A DNA stretch of 64,000 bases, from assembly GCF_029945535.1 (NCBI RefSeq), contig NZ_JAQSCU010000010.1, positions 195,290-259,289 on the forward strand, read 5' to 3'. Under the pieces are notes generated by a model. That model was given only the letters and a program-made list of their open reading frames with translations. It made no database searches and was not told the DNA's origin. The translations under genes and the position numbers were made by a program. The first letter of the stretch is position 1, and the number at the start of each line of letters is the position of its first letter. Positions 1 to 10,423 of the stretch are shown piece after piece. Source of the DNA: Methylotenera sp. GTDB taxonomy: Bacteria > Pseudomonadota > Gammaproteobacteria > Burkholderiales > Methylophilaceae.

Positions 1-96
1 ATTTTGCTATGATTGATGTTGTGCCACAAGGTTTAATTTTCAAGTATTTTTTTACTCATCACTATTCTTTAAGCCTAACTTTTAAGTATTGCGTTC

Positions 97-996
97 ATGC
101 CACTCATTTTTGATCTACATTCCCACACCACCGTCTCAGATGGCATGTTAAGCCCTGTTGAGCTGGTTGCGTATGCGGCAAAGCAGGGCGTTGATGTATT
201 GGCCTTAACTGACCATGATGATACAGGTGGTTTGGCAGTTGCGGCAGAAGAGGCTAAACGCTGGGGTGTACATTTTATCAATGGTGTAGAAATTTCAGTC
301 ACTTGGAAAAAGCGTACGATTCATATCGTTGGCTTGAAAATCAATCCTGAGTATCCTGCCTTGAAAGCAGGCTTGGCAGCACTTCGCGCAGGACGCCATA
401 CGCGTGCGGAGGGCATGGCGGCCGGCTTAGATAAAGTTGGCATCATGGGCAGCCTAGAAGGCGCCTATCAGTATGTGAACGATGGCATTATAGGCCGCAT
501 ACATTTTGCAAGATTTTTAGTCGAAAACGGAGTTTCAAAAGACAATAAGTCCGTATTTAAGAAATATTTGGTCAAAGGTAAGCCCGGTTATTTTGAACAT
601 CAGTGGGCGAGTTTAGAAGAAGCAATTGGTTGGATTGTCGGTAGCGGCGGCGTTGCGGTGTTAGCGCACCCAGGTCGGTATGATTTAGGCCGTACTAATA
701 TGTTGCTGTTGTTAGAAGAGTTTCGCGCGTTAGGCGGTACGGCGATTGAAGTGGTGACAGGCAGCCATACAGGTGCGCATTATGTCGAATTTGCAAAGTA
801 TGCGCAGATGTTTAGCTTGAAATCCTCAGTGGGGACGGATTATCACGGCAAGGGTGTGAGCTTTATGGAAATGGGGCGCTTGCCAGCGCTACCAAATAAT
901 TGCGTACCCATTTGGCAAGATTGGCCAGAGGCTTTGTTGACGAGTACGAATATCACGAAAAGCAATACTACTGAAACTGCTGCAGAGCTCATTTGA
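97..996 (+). CDS. PHP-domain phosphoesterase (YciV/RNase AM-like)
   Basis: A 299-residue PHP-family metal-dependent phosphoesterase, probably cytosolic. The metal-ligand motifs are visible in order: DLHSHTTVSDG near residue 6, LTDHDD near 37, LAHPGRY near 188 and GTDYHG near 247. Characterised relatives remove phosphate from 3',5'-bisphosphonucleotides or act as 5'-3' exonuclease on short RNAs (E. coli YciV). The length is normal for that family. It starts a same-strand run with yciO only 19 bases downstream, so cotranscription is likely. Family is secure; exact substrate is inference. Confidence 0.88.
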   Translation: MPLIFDLHSHTTVSDGMLSPVELVAYAAKQGVDVLALTDHDDTGGLAVAAEEAKRWGVHFINGVEISVTWKKRTIHIVGLKINPEYPALKAGLAALRAGRHTRAEGMAAGLDKVGIMGSLEGAYQYVNDGIIGRIHFARFLVENGVSKDNKSVFKKYLVKGKPGYFEHQWASLEEAIGWIVGSGGVAVLAHPGRYDLGRTNMLLLLEEFRALGGTAIEVVTGSHTGAHYVEFAKYAQMFSLKSSVGTDYHGKGVSFMEMGRLPALPNNCVPIWQDWPEALLTSTNITKSNTTETAAELI

Positions 997-1015
997 AAGC
1001 AACATCCACAATATC

Positions 1016-1642
1016 ATGTCCCAACTGTTCAACATTAATTTAGAGAATCCGCAGCATCGCCTGATTGTTCATACGGCTGAAATTCTGCGCGATGGCGGTG
1101 TGATTGCGTATCCAACAGACTCTGGCTACGCATTGGGCTGCATGCTTGGGCATGGAGATGCGCAAACGCGCATACGTCAGATTCGCGGTGTGGATGACAA
1201 GCATCTTTTTACACTGCTTTGCCGTAATTTAAGTGAGTTAGGCAATTACGCGGTTGTGAGTAATAGTCAGTTTCGTCTGCTAAAAGCTAATACGCCCGGC
1301 GCTTATACCTTTATCTTAAACGCGACGCGTGAAGTGCCACGTAAGCTGCAGCATCCAAAACGGAATACAGTAGGATTACGCGTGCCAGATCACGCCGTTG
1401 TTCAAGCGATATTAGAAGAGATCGATGCACCTTTGCTCAGTATGACGCTTTATATTCCAGACGAAGACTCAGTGCTTAGTGAAGCGTGGGAAATTCGCGA
1501 TAAATTGGAACATGTCGTCGATTTAGTCATTGATGTAGGGCATTGTGTGGCAGGTGCAACTTCTGTGATTAACTTGACGGGTGATGCGCCAGAGTTAATC
1601 CGTGAGGGACTAGGCGATTTGACGCCTTTTGGTTTGAGTTAG
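1016..1642 (+). CDS. yciO: Sua5/YciO/YrdC/YwlC family protein (YciO-like)
   Basis: A 208-residue single-domain protein of the YrdC superfamily. The N-terminal nucleotide/RNA-binding region reads AYPTDSGYALGC, the YciO-type variant of the motif found in the threonylcarbamoyl-AMP synthase TsaC/Sua5. TsaC works in t6A modification of ANN-decoding tRNAs; YciO proteins are paralogues whose contribution to t6A is weaker or less certain. It lacks the C-terminal Sua5 domain. It sits between the PHP gene and the M50 protease gene, all on the same strand with short gaps. The subfamily name rests on motif recognition only. Confidence 0.85.
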   Translation: MSQLFNINLENPQHRLIVHTAEILRDGGVIAYPTDSGYALGCMLGHGDAQTRIRQIRGVDDKHLFTLLCRNLSELGNYAVVSNSQFRLLKANTPGAYTFILNATREVPRKLQHPKRNTVGLRVPDHAVVQAILEEIDAPLLSMTLYIPDEDSVLSEAWEIRDKLEHVVDLVIDVGHCVAGATSVINLTGDAPELIREGLGDLTPFGLS

Positions 1643-1670
1643 ATTAAATTTATTTGAAAAAGAGTAGGTA

Positions 1671-2309
1671 ATGGAATTATCCCTAATACAAAAAATAGTT
1701 ATTTATGCACCGCCTATCATATTCGCCATCACTGTGCATGAAGCGGCGCACGGTTACGCGGCTAAGCACTTTGGCGATATGACGGCTTACAAGGCGGGCC
1801 GCATCACTTTAAACCCCTTAAAGCACATTGACTTGTTCGGCACGATTTTATTGCCAGCAATGACCATACTTTTAGGCGGCATTCTCTTTGGCTGGGCAAA
1901 GCCTGTGCCTGTAGATTTTAGCCGTCTACGGAACCCTAAAAAAGACATGTTATGGGTCGCTGCGGCTGGGCCTGCATCTAATTTTATAATGGCAATATTC
2001 TGGGTATTCGTGATTAAGTTTGCTATGGGCGCACCAGAAGCAATTTCGCTTCCGTTGGTTGAAATGGCTAAAGCAGGTATCAGTATTAATATTGTTTTGA
2101 TGGTATTAAATCTACTGCCATTGCCACCTTTAGATGGTGGACGCATCGCGGTAAGCTTGCTACCTATGCCTTACGCGATTAAGTTTGCACAAATTGAACG
2201 TTTTGGCTTCTTAATTTTAATTGCGCTGATGTTCTCAGGCATACTCAATAAAATTTTAGATCCACTCATAAATGCGGTTTACGCGCTAATAATTAGCTTA
2301 TTTGGCTAA
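1671..2309 (+). CDS. Site-2 protease family (M50) membrane protein
   Basis: A 212-residue integral membrane zinc metalloprotease of the short M50 class. The zinc-binding HEXXH motif is HEAAH near residue 23 in the first hydrophobic segment, and the third ligand lies in LLPLPPLDGGR near residue 147. About five to six hydrophobic segments are visible and there is no PDZ domain, so it is not RseP. Members of this short class cleave substrates within the membrane, but the physiological target is usually unknown. It is followed closely by trpS on the same strand. Confidence 0.88.
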   Translation: MELSLIQKIVIYAPPIIFAITVHEAAHGYAAKHFGDMTAYKAGRITLNPLKHIDLFGTILLPAMTILLGGILFGWAKPVPVDFSRLRNPKKDMLWVAAAGPASNFIMAIFWVFVIKFAMGAPEAISLPLVEMAKAGISINIVLMVLNLLPLPPLDGGRIAVSLLPMPYAIKFAQIERFGFLILIALMFSGILNKILDPLINAVYALIISLFG

Positions 2310-2370
2310 GCTTGTTTGTATAATAACGGCTAATTCTAACTCTAGTATTTATTTTAAGGTTTTATCGCAC

Positions 2371-3573
2371 ATGGCAATCGAACGCGTTTTATCAGGTATG
2401 CGCCCAACGGGTAATTTGCATTTAGGGCATTACAACGGCGTACTTAAAAATTGGATTAAACTACAGCACGAGCATGAATGCTTGTTTTTTGTAGCTGATT
2501 GGCACGCATTGACAACGCATTACGATACGCCCGAGATAATCGAAGAAAGCGTGTGGGAAATGGTGATTGATTGGTTGGCTGCGGGCGTAGACCCTGCCAA
2601 CGCTACGATTTTTATACAATCCCGTGTGCCAGAGCATGCTGAATTACATACCTTGTTAAGCATGATTACGCCATTAAGTTGGTTGGAACGTGTGCCGACT
2701 TACAAAGATCAGCAAGAAAAACTTTCAAGTAAAGACTTATCTACCTATGGTTTCTTAGGCTATCCACTACTACAAAGTGCTGATATTTTGATTTATAAAG
2801 CGACTCAAGTACCTGTAGGCGAAGATCAGATTCCTCACATTGAATTCACGCGTGAAATCGCACGCCGCTTTAATCACATTTACGGTAAAGAAAAAGGGTT
2901 TGAAGAAAAAGCCGAAGCCGCAATCAAAAAACTAGGCAGTAAACGCAGTGCTTTGTATGAAGAAATGCGTAATGCCTATCAACAAAGCGGTGATGAAGAA
3001 GCTTTGGATGCTGCTCGCTCATTGATTGAAGAGCAACAAGGCATGAGCATGGGCGATAAAGAGCGCCTGTTGGGCTACTTAGAAGGCGGCGGTAAGATGA
3101 TTCTGCTTGAGCCTGAATACAAACTCACGCCAGCTTCAAAAATGCCAGGTCTAGACGGGCAAAAAATGTCTAAGTCTTACAACAACACCATCTCATTGCG
3201 TGAGCCAGCGGATGCGGTCGCGAAAAAAATCAAAACCATGCCAACAGACCCAGCGCGAGTACGCCGCACAGACCCGGGTGACCCAGCAAAATGTCCAGTT
3301 TGGCAGTTACACGAGATTTATTCAAATACAGCGACCCAAGAATGGGTACAAGCAGGCTGTAAAAGCGCAGGTATTGGCTGTATAGAATGTAAAGGCCCTG
3401 TGATTGAAAGCGTGCTAGCCGAGTTAAAACCAATTCAAGAACGCGCTGCGCAATATGCTGAAGATCCTACTTTAGTGAAGAATATCGTCGCAGAAGGCTG
3501 TGAAAAAGCCCGTAAACTGGCGCGTGAAACCATGCGTGATGTACGCGATGCGATGGGCTTGAATTACTCTTAG
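2371..3573 (+). CDS. trpS: Tryptophan--tRNA ligase
   Basis: Cytosolic class I aminoacyl-tRNA synthetase that charges tRNA-Trp. I start it at the ATG at 2371 (MAIERVLSG), because the ORF-track extension from 2302 overlaps the M50 gene and adds 23 residues unlike any TrpS. That gives 400 residues. The HIGH-like signature is GNLHLGHYNG near residue 13 and the KMSKS loop is GQKMSKSYNN near residue 268. It is longer than the 330-residue E. coli enzyme, with extra sequence ahead of KMSKS, as in other betaproteobacterial TrpS proteins. Identity is secure. Confidence 0.96.
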   Translation: MAIERVLSGMRPTGNLHLGHYNGVLKNWIKLQHEHECLFFVADWHALTTHYDTPEIIEESVWEMVIDWLAAGVDPANATIFIQSRVPEHAELHTLLSMITPLSWLERVPTYKDQQEKLSSKDLSTYGFLGYPLLQSADILIYKATQVPVGEDQIPHIEFTREIARRFNHIYGKEKGFEEKAEAAIKKLGSKRSALYEEMRNAYQQSGDEEALDAARSLIEEQQGMSMGDKERLLGYLEGGGKMILLEPEYKLTPASKMPGLDGQKMSKSYNNTISLREPADAVAKKIKTMPTDPARVRRTDPGDPAKCPVWQLHEIYSNTATQEWVQAGCKSAGIGCIECKGPVIESVLAELKPIQERAAQYAEDPTLVKNIVAEGCEKARKLARETMRDVRDAMGLNYS

Positions 3574-3599
3574 TCAACACATAATTTATTGGGGCTTTG

Positions 3600-3932
3600 A
3601 TGAGTCATTGGTTAGCGCTTGCAATCGCAATAATTGCAGAAGTGATAGGAACTACGGCACTCAAAGCCTCAAACGAGTTTACTCGGCTGATACCGTCATT
3701 AATTGTAGTGGTGGGTTATGGTACAGCATTTTATTTCATGTCAATCAGCATGCGTGTACTGCCTGTTGGCATTATGTATGCCATTTGGTCTGGCATGGGG
3801 ATTGTACTGATTTCAGTGTTGGGATGGTTAGTCTTTAGGCAAACCTTAGATATGCCAGCAATCATAGGCTTAGCTTTCATTATTGCGGGTGTCATTATCA
3901 TTAACGTGTTTTCGAAAACTGTGGGGCACTGA
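3600..3932 (+). CDS. Small multidrug resistance (SMR) exporter, EmrE-like
   Basis: A 110-residue inner-membrane protein with four transmembrane helices that exports cationic compounds in exchange for protons as a dimer. Key EmrE residues sit at the same positions: Glu14 in IIAEVIGTTALK, Tyr40 and Trp63 in AIWSGMGIVLIS. The pattern is EmrE-like rather than Gdx/SugE-like (guanidinium). The ATG at 3600 is preferred over the in-frame TTG at 3597 because it matches EmrE in length. It lies alone between trpS and scpA, 7 bases before the scpA start, so no paired SMR partner is present. The drug substrate is unknown. Confidence 0.92.
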   Translation: MSHWLALAIAIIAEVIGTTALKASNEFTRLIPSLIVVVGYGTAFYFMSISMRVLPVGIMYAIWSGMGIVLISVLGWLVFRQTLDMPAIIGLAFIIAGVIIINVFSKTVGH

Positions 3933-3939
3933 ACCTTAT

Positions 3940-4725
3940 ATGCAAACTCAGCTCACTTTAGATGCGCGCATTCACGGTGAAGCTTTTACCCAAGTTCCTC
4001 ATGACCTCTATATTCCACCAGATGCACTAGAGGTTTATTTAGATGCCTTTGAGGGCCCACTCGATTTACTCCTGTATTTAATCCGTAAGCATAATCTTGA
4101 TATTTTAGATATTCCAATGGCCGATTTAACACGTCAGTATATGGAGTATGTAGAAAAAATGAAGGCAATCAAGTTGGAGTTAGCAGGGGATTACTTGCTG
4201 ATGTCAGCGATGTTGATTGAGATTAAATCACGCATGTTGTTACCTAAACCTGCCGAGATTGAGTCTGAAGATGACCCTAGAGCTGAATTGGTGCGCCGCT
4301 TAATGGAATATGAGGCGATTAAGCTCGCTGCGCAGCGTCTTGATGAAATGCCGAAGGTGGGTGAGGATATTATTGTAGCCAGTGCTTATTATCAGCACAT
4401 AGGTGATGTGAAACCACCTGAAGTAAGTTTAGATGATTTAACCGAAGCTTGGCGCAATGTGTTGAAGCGCGCTAGCCATTTTAAGCATCACAAGGTTGGC
4501 AAGGCGGAGCTTTCTGTTCGCGAACACATGAGCATTATCTTACGTCGTTTAAAAGCGGATAATTTTTTAGAATTCTCTCAGCTATTTGATGTAGCGAAAG
4601 ATGGCATTCCAAAATTAGTAGTGTGTTTTTTAGCCATTTTAGAATTAGCGCGTGAAGGTTTGCTGCGCATGACACAACAAGCGCCATTCTCGCCAATTTA
4701 CGTACAATTAAATTCTCGCGAATAA
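3940..4725 (+). CDS. scpA: Segregation and condensation protein A
   Basis: Kleisin subunit of the SMC-ScpAB condensin complex that compacts and segregates the chromosome. The ATG at 3940 (MQTQLTLDAR) is chosen over the track start at 3883, which lies inside the SMR gene; this gives 261 residues, normal for ScpA. The diagnostic N-terminal motif is FEGPLDLLLYLIRKHNLDIL near residue 35, followed by MADLTRQYMEY. The C-terminal winged-helix that contacts SMC is the region around residues 190-255. It lies immediately upstream of scpB, as is usual. Confidence 0.95.
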   Translation: MQTQLTLDARIHGEAFTQVPHDLYIPPDALEVYLDAFEGPLDLLLYLIRKHNLDILDIPMADLTRQYMEYVEKMKAIKLELAGDYLLMSAMLIEIKSRMLLPKPAEIESEDDPRAELVRRLMEYEAIKLAAQRLDEMPKVGEDIIVASAYYQHIGDVKPPEVSLDDLTEAWRNVLKRASHFKHHKVGKAELSVREHMSIILRRLKADNFLEFSQLFDVAKDGIPKLVVCFLAILELAREGLLRMTQQAPFSPIYVQLNSRE

Positions 4726-4734
4726 TTGAATGCT

Positions 4735-5286
4735 ATGAACGAACCCGAAAACATTACGCAGAAGAAACAGGTGTTAGAAGTGGCCTTGCTAACTTCAACG
4801 CAGCCGCTAAGTTTAGATGATATGCAAAAGTTGTTTGCAGACCGTATGGAGCGTGCCACATTGCGTATGCTGCTGGATGAACTCAAGCAAGATTGGGATG
4901 CGCGCACGATGGAGTTAGTGCAGGTGGCAACAGGTTATCGCTTTCAAGCGCGAGCCGAATATGCCCCTTTTTTAGCGCGACTGAACCCAGAAAAACAATC
5001 AAAATACTCACGCGCAGTAATGGAAACATTGGCGATTATTGCTTATAGACAGCCTGTAACACGTGGCGACATTGAAGAGATTCGCGGCGTGGCCGTGAAC
5101 CCCAATCTGATGCGCCAGTTACAAGAGCGTGATTGGGTGGATGTAGTAGGGCAGCGCGAAGTTCCTGGTCGACCTTCATTGTACGCAACGACTAAGCATT
5201 TTTTAGATGATCTTAACCTAAAGTCTCTGGCTGAGTTGCCCGCAATGGAAGATTTCGTAAAAACTGAAACGCAGCTGGATTTATAA
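4735..5286 (+). CDS. scpB: Segregation and condensation protein B
   Basis: Partner of ScpA in the condensin complex, built from two winged-helix domains. The start is ambiguous: an in-frame TTG at 4726 adds three residues and follows the scpA stop directly, while the ATG at 4735 gives 183 residues. Neither has a clear Shine-Dalgarno sequence, so translation is probably coupled to scpA. The second winged helix carries the family signature LAIIAYRQPVTRGDIEEIRG near residue 100 and VAVNPNLMRQL after it. The length is typical for a ScpB without a C-terminal extension. Confidence 0.94.
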   Translation: MNEPENITQKKQVLEVALLTSTQPLSLDDMQKLFADRMERATLRMLLDELKQDWDARTMELVQVATGYRFQARAEYAPFLARLNPEKQSKYSRAVMETLAIIAYRQPVTRGDIEEIRGVAVNPNLMRQLQERDWVDVVGQREVPGRPSLYATTKHFLDDLNLKSLAELPAMEDFVKTETQLDL

Positions 5287-5407
5287 AAGGCTTTTAGACT
5301 GAATTTTCTAGCTATTTTAAAATTGATTTTTAATCTAGCCGATTTAATCTGAGGCGATTTCCACTATCTGCGGTAAAATGCGCTTTTGCAATCAATAGTT
5401 TATCAAT

Positions 5408-6532
5408 ATGGCACGTCCTTTTAAAACACAACGCGACCCGCAGGCGACTCCTCGTCGTCCTACCACTAATTTTACTAAATTAGACACAGACCCTAACGCG
5501 CCGCCAGAACCTACGCAACGCTTACATAAGTTATTAGCGCTGGCTGGCTTAGGCTCACGCCGCGATATGGAAACGCTAATTGCTAGCGGTCGCGTTACTG
5601 TGAATGGTGCGCCAGCAACACAAGGTCAAGGTGTGACGCAATTTGATACGGTGCGCTTAGATAGCCGCCCAGTTAAACTGCCATTTATAGCTGAATTGCC
5701 GCAAGTATTGATTTACCATAAACCTGAAGGTGAAATTGTTAGTCAAGATGACCCTGAAGGCCGTGCGAGCGTGTTTGATAAATTGCCAAAAGTGAAAAAT
5801 GGTAAATGGATTGCCATCGGCCGTTTAGATATGAATACCAGCGGCTTGCTGATATTTACTACTTCTGGCGAATTGGCAAATCGTTTTATGCACCCGCGCT
5901 ATGAAGTTGAGCGTGAATATGCCGTGCGTATTTTTGGTGAGTTGACCGAAGGCCAAATGACGCAATTGAAAGAAGGTATTGAGCTAGAAGATGGCCCAGC
6001 GAACTTTGATAGCATTACTGCACAAGGTGGCGAGGGTGCAAATCATTGGTACCAAGTCATTTTGCGCGAAGGTCGTAATCGTGAAGTGCGCCGTTTGTTT
6101 GAGGCATTTCAGTTGCCAGTGAGCCGCTTGATGCGCGTACGCTTTGGTCCAGTTAACTTACCGCCTCGCGTTAAACGTGGCTCCATGTTAAAGCTTGAAC
6201 AAAAAGAAGTGGTTGGCTTACTAGAATGGGCAGATTTGCCAGTACCAAGCGCACCGTTAAGACAACTCACACAACGTGAAAAGCTGAAAGCCACAACCGT
6301 GTTTATGCCTAAAGTGCGTAAACAACGTATTAGCGCGTTAGATCGAGTGCCACGTACAGATGGCGAACCTTATAGCAAAAAACCTAGTGTTGCGCGTAAA
6401 GAAGCACCGAAAAAGCCAGCACCTAGAAAAAGTGAGAACCGTAGAGTTAGACAGACCAGCGATTTACCTGCGTCAGATGCTCAAAAAGCAGGCATGCAAA
6501 AGAAAAGCGATAGAAATCGTGGTCGCGGTTAA
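5408..6532 (+). CDS. rluB: 23S rRNA pseudouridine synthase RluB
   Basis: Pseudouridine synthase of the RsuA/RluB/E/F family, which modifies U2605 of 23S rRNA in E. coli. Order: a basic N-terminal leader, an S4 RNA-binding domain from about residue 38 (RLHKLLALAGLGSRRDMETL), then the catalytic domain with the active-site Asp in IGRLDMNTSGLL near residue 143 and the GRNREVRRLFEAF motif near 222. The last 80 residues are Lys/Arg/Pro-rich and look disordered, as in other long RluB proteins. The scpA-scpB-rluB order is common in proteobacteria. A strong terminator follows. Confidence 0.93.
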   Translation: MARPFKTQRDPQATPRRPTTNFTKLDTDPNAPPEPTQRLHKLLALAGLGSRRDMETLIASGRVTVNGAPATQGQGVTQFDTVRLDSRPVKLPFIAELPQVLIYHKPEGEIVSQDDPEGRASVFDKLPKVKNGKWIAIGRLDMNTSGLLIFTTSGELANRFMHPRYEVEREYAVRIFGELTEGQMTQLKEGIELEDGPANFDSITAQGGEGANHWYQVILREGRNREVRRLFEAFQLPVSRLMRVRFGPVNLPPRVKRGSMLKLEQKEVVGLLEWADLPVPSAPLRQLTQREKLKATTVFMPKVRKQRISALDRVPRTDGEPYSKKPSVARKEAPKKPAPRKSENRRVRQTSDLPASDAQKAGMQKKSDRNRGRG

Positions 6533-6562
6533 TTAGAGTTAAATCTCACATTCGCACATGTT

Positions 6563-6603
6563 AAAAGGGGTGATTCTAAAGTTTAGAATCACCCCTTTTT
6601 TAT
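6563..6603. terminator. Bidirectional intrinsic terminator after rluB
   Basis: A near-perfect hairpin, AAAAGGGGTGATTCTAAA / TTTAGAATCACCCCTTTT, lies between the convergent rluB and methyltransferase genes. It is flanked by A-rich and T-rich tracts, so it can terminate transcription from both sides. Confidence 0.88.
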
Positions 6604-6644
6604 ACCAATCTAGTTTTATACTAACCTAGATTTAAGCCCTAGGT

Positions 6645-7823
6645 TTAAGCTTTAGCTAAGCGCCACAAAGAGGTTACTTCAGCTTTGCGAGCTATATGTA
6701 AAGGGTCGGTAGCATCAAGTGTCTTGCCATGTCTTGCTTTAGTATCAGTTCTTTCGATGACTTTTAAGCCAGCTTCGTCAATCCAGCCTAGCAATTCTTC
6801 GCGTGTTCTTAGGCCTAAAAGTTCAGCAAAGTTAGAAAGAATCAACCAACCTTCACCATTGGTATTTAAGTGCGCATTCAAGCCATTTAAAAAGCCTTTA
6901 AGCATTTTACTTTTTTCATCATAAATTGCAGACTCTAGCGCCGAACTTGGATGCGCAGGTAACCATGGTGGGTTGCAGACGATTAAATCTGCTTTGCCAT
7001 GTTCGGCGCTTGGGAATAAATTCGCTTCTACCAATTTCACATTATTTTTTAAGCCCAGTAGATTGACGTTTTTCAATGCGCAATCCAAAGCGCGGTGTGA
7101 GTTGTCTGTGGCAATGATATTAGTAATACCGCGATTGGCTAAAATAGCCGCTAACACGCCAGTACCCGTACCAATGTCAAAAGCCAAGTTGCATGGAATT
7201 GGTAACGGTGTGACATCAACTAAATCTAAATATTCGCCGCGAATTGGTGAAAACACGCCGTAGCTTGGGAATATTTTATTGTTGATGACTGGGATATCGA
7301 CCCCATTTTTGCTCCACTCATAAGCGCCAACTAAGCCCAAAATCTCACGTAAAGAGACTACGATTGAATATGTACTTTTGCCATAAGCATGCTCACAAGC
7401 GGCTTTTACGTCAGGTGCACGACGTAAGCTGATGTTATAACCAACGTTTAACTCAATGACTAACATGCCTAAGATACGCGCTTTTTGCGACTGCGCTTGG
7501 CGATGCAAATGAAATGCTTCCAGCATGGTTTCTGCTGGTTTTTTCGGTTTTTTACCTGGGCGATCTATGCGGCGTGAAAGTGCTTGCAACAGCATTTTGG
7601 CATTTTGAAAATCACCGCGCCAAAGTAAGGCTGTGCCTTCGCAACAAAGCTTGTAAGCATCGTCGGCTTTGGTGGTGTCGTCAGCAATTTGAACGCGTTT
7701 AGGCACTGGCGCGGCATTTTCAGAGTGCCAAGTACCAGTTTTAGTTTTGTTGGCTTCTTGCCAGCTAATGGTGTTGTTAACGGCTGGACTGTCAATGGTT
7801 GGCTTGGTTGTTTGTGTGTTCAA
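6645..7823 (-). CDS. Class I SAM-dependent methyltransferase (N5-glutamine/small MTase type)
   Basis: A 392-residue protein with a C-terminal Rossmann methyltransferase domain. The SAM-binding motif is AFDIGTGTGVLAA near residue 217 and the catalytic motif is VCNPPWLP near 287. NPPY/NPPW motifs mark enzymes that methylate exocyclic amide or amino nitrogens (PrmC, RsmC and RlmG types). The first 190 residues contain a repeat-poor, Lys-rich region that I cannot assign. It lies 8 bases from prmB on the same strand, so the two are probably cotranscribed. The target (protein glutamine or RNA base) is not known. Confidence 0.75.
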   Translation of the reverse strand: MNTQTTKPTIDSPAVNNTISWQEANKTKTGTWHSENAAPVPKRVQIADDTTKADDAYKLCCEGTALLWRGDFQNAKMLLQALSRRIDRPGKKPKKPAETMLEAFHLHRQAQSQKARILGMLVIELNVGYNISLRRAPDVKAACEHAYGKSTYSIVVSLREILGLVGAYEWSKNGVDIPVINNKIFPSYGVFSPIRGEYLDLVDVTPLPIPCNLAFDIGTGTGVLAAILANRGITNIIATDNSHRALDCALKNVNLLGLKNNVKLVEANLFPSAEHGKADLIVCNPPWLPAHPSSALESAIYDEKSKMLKGFLNGLNAHLNTNGEGWLILSNFAELLGLRTREELLGWIDEAGLKVIERTDTKARHGKTLDATDPLHIARKAEVTSLWRLAKA

Positions 7824-7831
7824 AATAATGC

Positions 7832-8737
7832 CTATATAAGCTGTGACTTGGTGAGTAAAAATACAAATTCGTTACCTGACGAAACTTCTAGCCAGTTAAA
7901 TATAATGTTTGGGTATGCGGCTTCTAGCGCCTCACGATTGTGGCCGATTTCAACAATCAATATGCCGTCATCATTTAAGTAGTTTGCGGCTTCACGCAGA
8001 ATGGTGTGTGTGTGGTCTAAACCCGCATCACCGCTACCTAGCGCCAGTTGTGGCTCGTTCTGATATTCCTGTGGTAGTGCTGCCATGGATGGCGCATCTA
8101 CATAAGGAGGATTGCTGATGATGAGGTCGTACTTTTTGCCTTTGAGCGCCGTGAACATATCAGATTTAATTGCCGTGACTTGCTCTTGCAGGCTGTAGTT
8201 TGCAATATTGATATTGGCAACATCAATCGCATCCTGCGAAATATCAATCACATCAATTTCTGCATTAGGGAGCACGCTGGCGAGCAATATGCCTAAGCAA
8301 CCGCTGCCAGTACAGATGTCAGCAGCACTATCGACCATTTCAGGAAACTCAATCCATGAGCTTAAACCGTCAGCAAGTAGTTCCGCTATAAATGAGCGTG
8401 GAATCAATACGCGCTCATCTACGTAGAATTTCAAGCCTTGCAACCATGCTTCTTTTAAGAGGTAAGCCGTGGGTGTGTGTTTGGTAATACGTTGTTCGAT
8501 AAAGTGAGCTAATTTGATGCGTTCGTCAGCAGTGATACGTGCGTCTAGAAAGTTATTGAGCGTATCCATAGGCAGATGCAGGCCACTCATGATGAGCCAA
8601 ACAGCTTCATCGTAAGCATTATCAGTGCCGTGGCCGTAAAACACGTCAGAGGCTTCGAATTGGCTTACAGCGTAGCGTATCCAGTCGCGGATGGTAAATA
8701 GCTCACTAGTAGCTGAAATTTGTGTATTGTTTGCCAT
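7832..8737 (-). CDS. prmB: Ribosomal protein L3 N5-glutamine methyltransferase
   Basis: SAM-dependent methyltransferase of the HemK/PrmC group, 301 residues. Motifs: SAM-binding DICTGSGCLGILLA near residue 140, and the catalytic NPPYVDAPSMAALPQEY near 209, whose long post-NPPY sequence is typical of PrmB (the L3-specific enzyme) rather than PrmC. The N-terminal helical substrate-recognition domain (residues 1-100) is present. It is 8 bases downstream of dapE and 8 bases upstream of a second methyltransferase, suggesting one transcript. Confidence 0.9.
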   Translation of the reverse strand: MANNTQISATSELFTIRDWIRYAVSQFEASDVFYGHGTDNAYDEAVWLIMSGLHLPMDTLNNFLDARITADERIKLAHFIEQRITKHTPTAYLLKEAWLQGLKFYVDERVLIPRSFIAELLADGLSSWIEFPEMVDSAADICTGSGCLGILLASVLPNAEIDVIDISQDAIDVANINIANYSLQEQVTAIKSDMFTALKGKKYDLIISNPPYVDAPSMAALPQEYQNEPQLALGSGDAGLDHTHTILREAANYLNDDGILIVEIGHNREALEAAYPNIIFNWLEVSSGNEFVFLLTKSQLI

Positions 8738-8745
8738 GACGTTCT

Positions 8746-10244
<1,499 letters not shown>

Positions 10245-10359
10245 AGATATAGTGTTTAAAATAAACGTTTTATATTAAAAACGCATTTTACAGCAATACG
10301 CCAGAGAAATAACCCAAAGTGCTGAGATTGTGCTGATAAGTTGGCAAAATCTAGCTGCA

Positions 10360-10411
10360 CAGGCTTGAATTTCGCATTTAAATATAGTGTCGAATGCTAA
10401 TATCAAGCCTG
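10360..10411. other. Inverted repeat between two minus-strand genes
   Basis: CAGGCTTGA at 10360-10368 pairs with TCAAGCCTG at 10403-10411 across a 34-base loop, which itself holds weaker complementarity. It lies just past the stop of the GGDEF-EAL gene. There is no T-tract on either side, so it is a hairpin of unknown role and not a convincing intrinsic terminator. Confidence 0.4.
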
Positions 10412-10423
10412 CTCTATGAGGTG

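Noticed and set aside
7514-8118. Plus-strand ORFs of 62-97 residues opposite the methyltransferase genes
   Set aside because: Antisense shadows of well-supported genes, with no Shine-Dalgarno and no recognisable protein features; the same applies to the other short ORFs in the track that I omitted.
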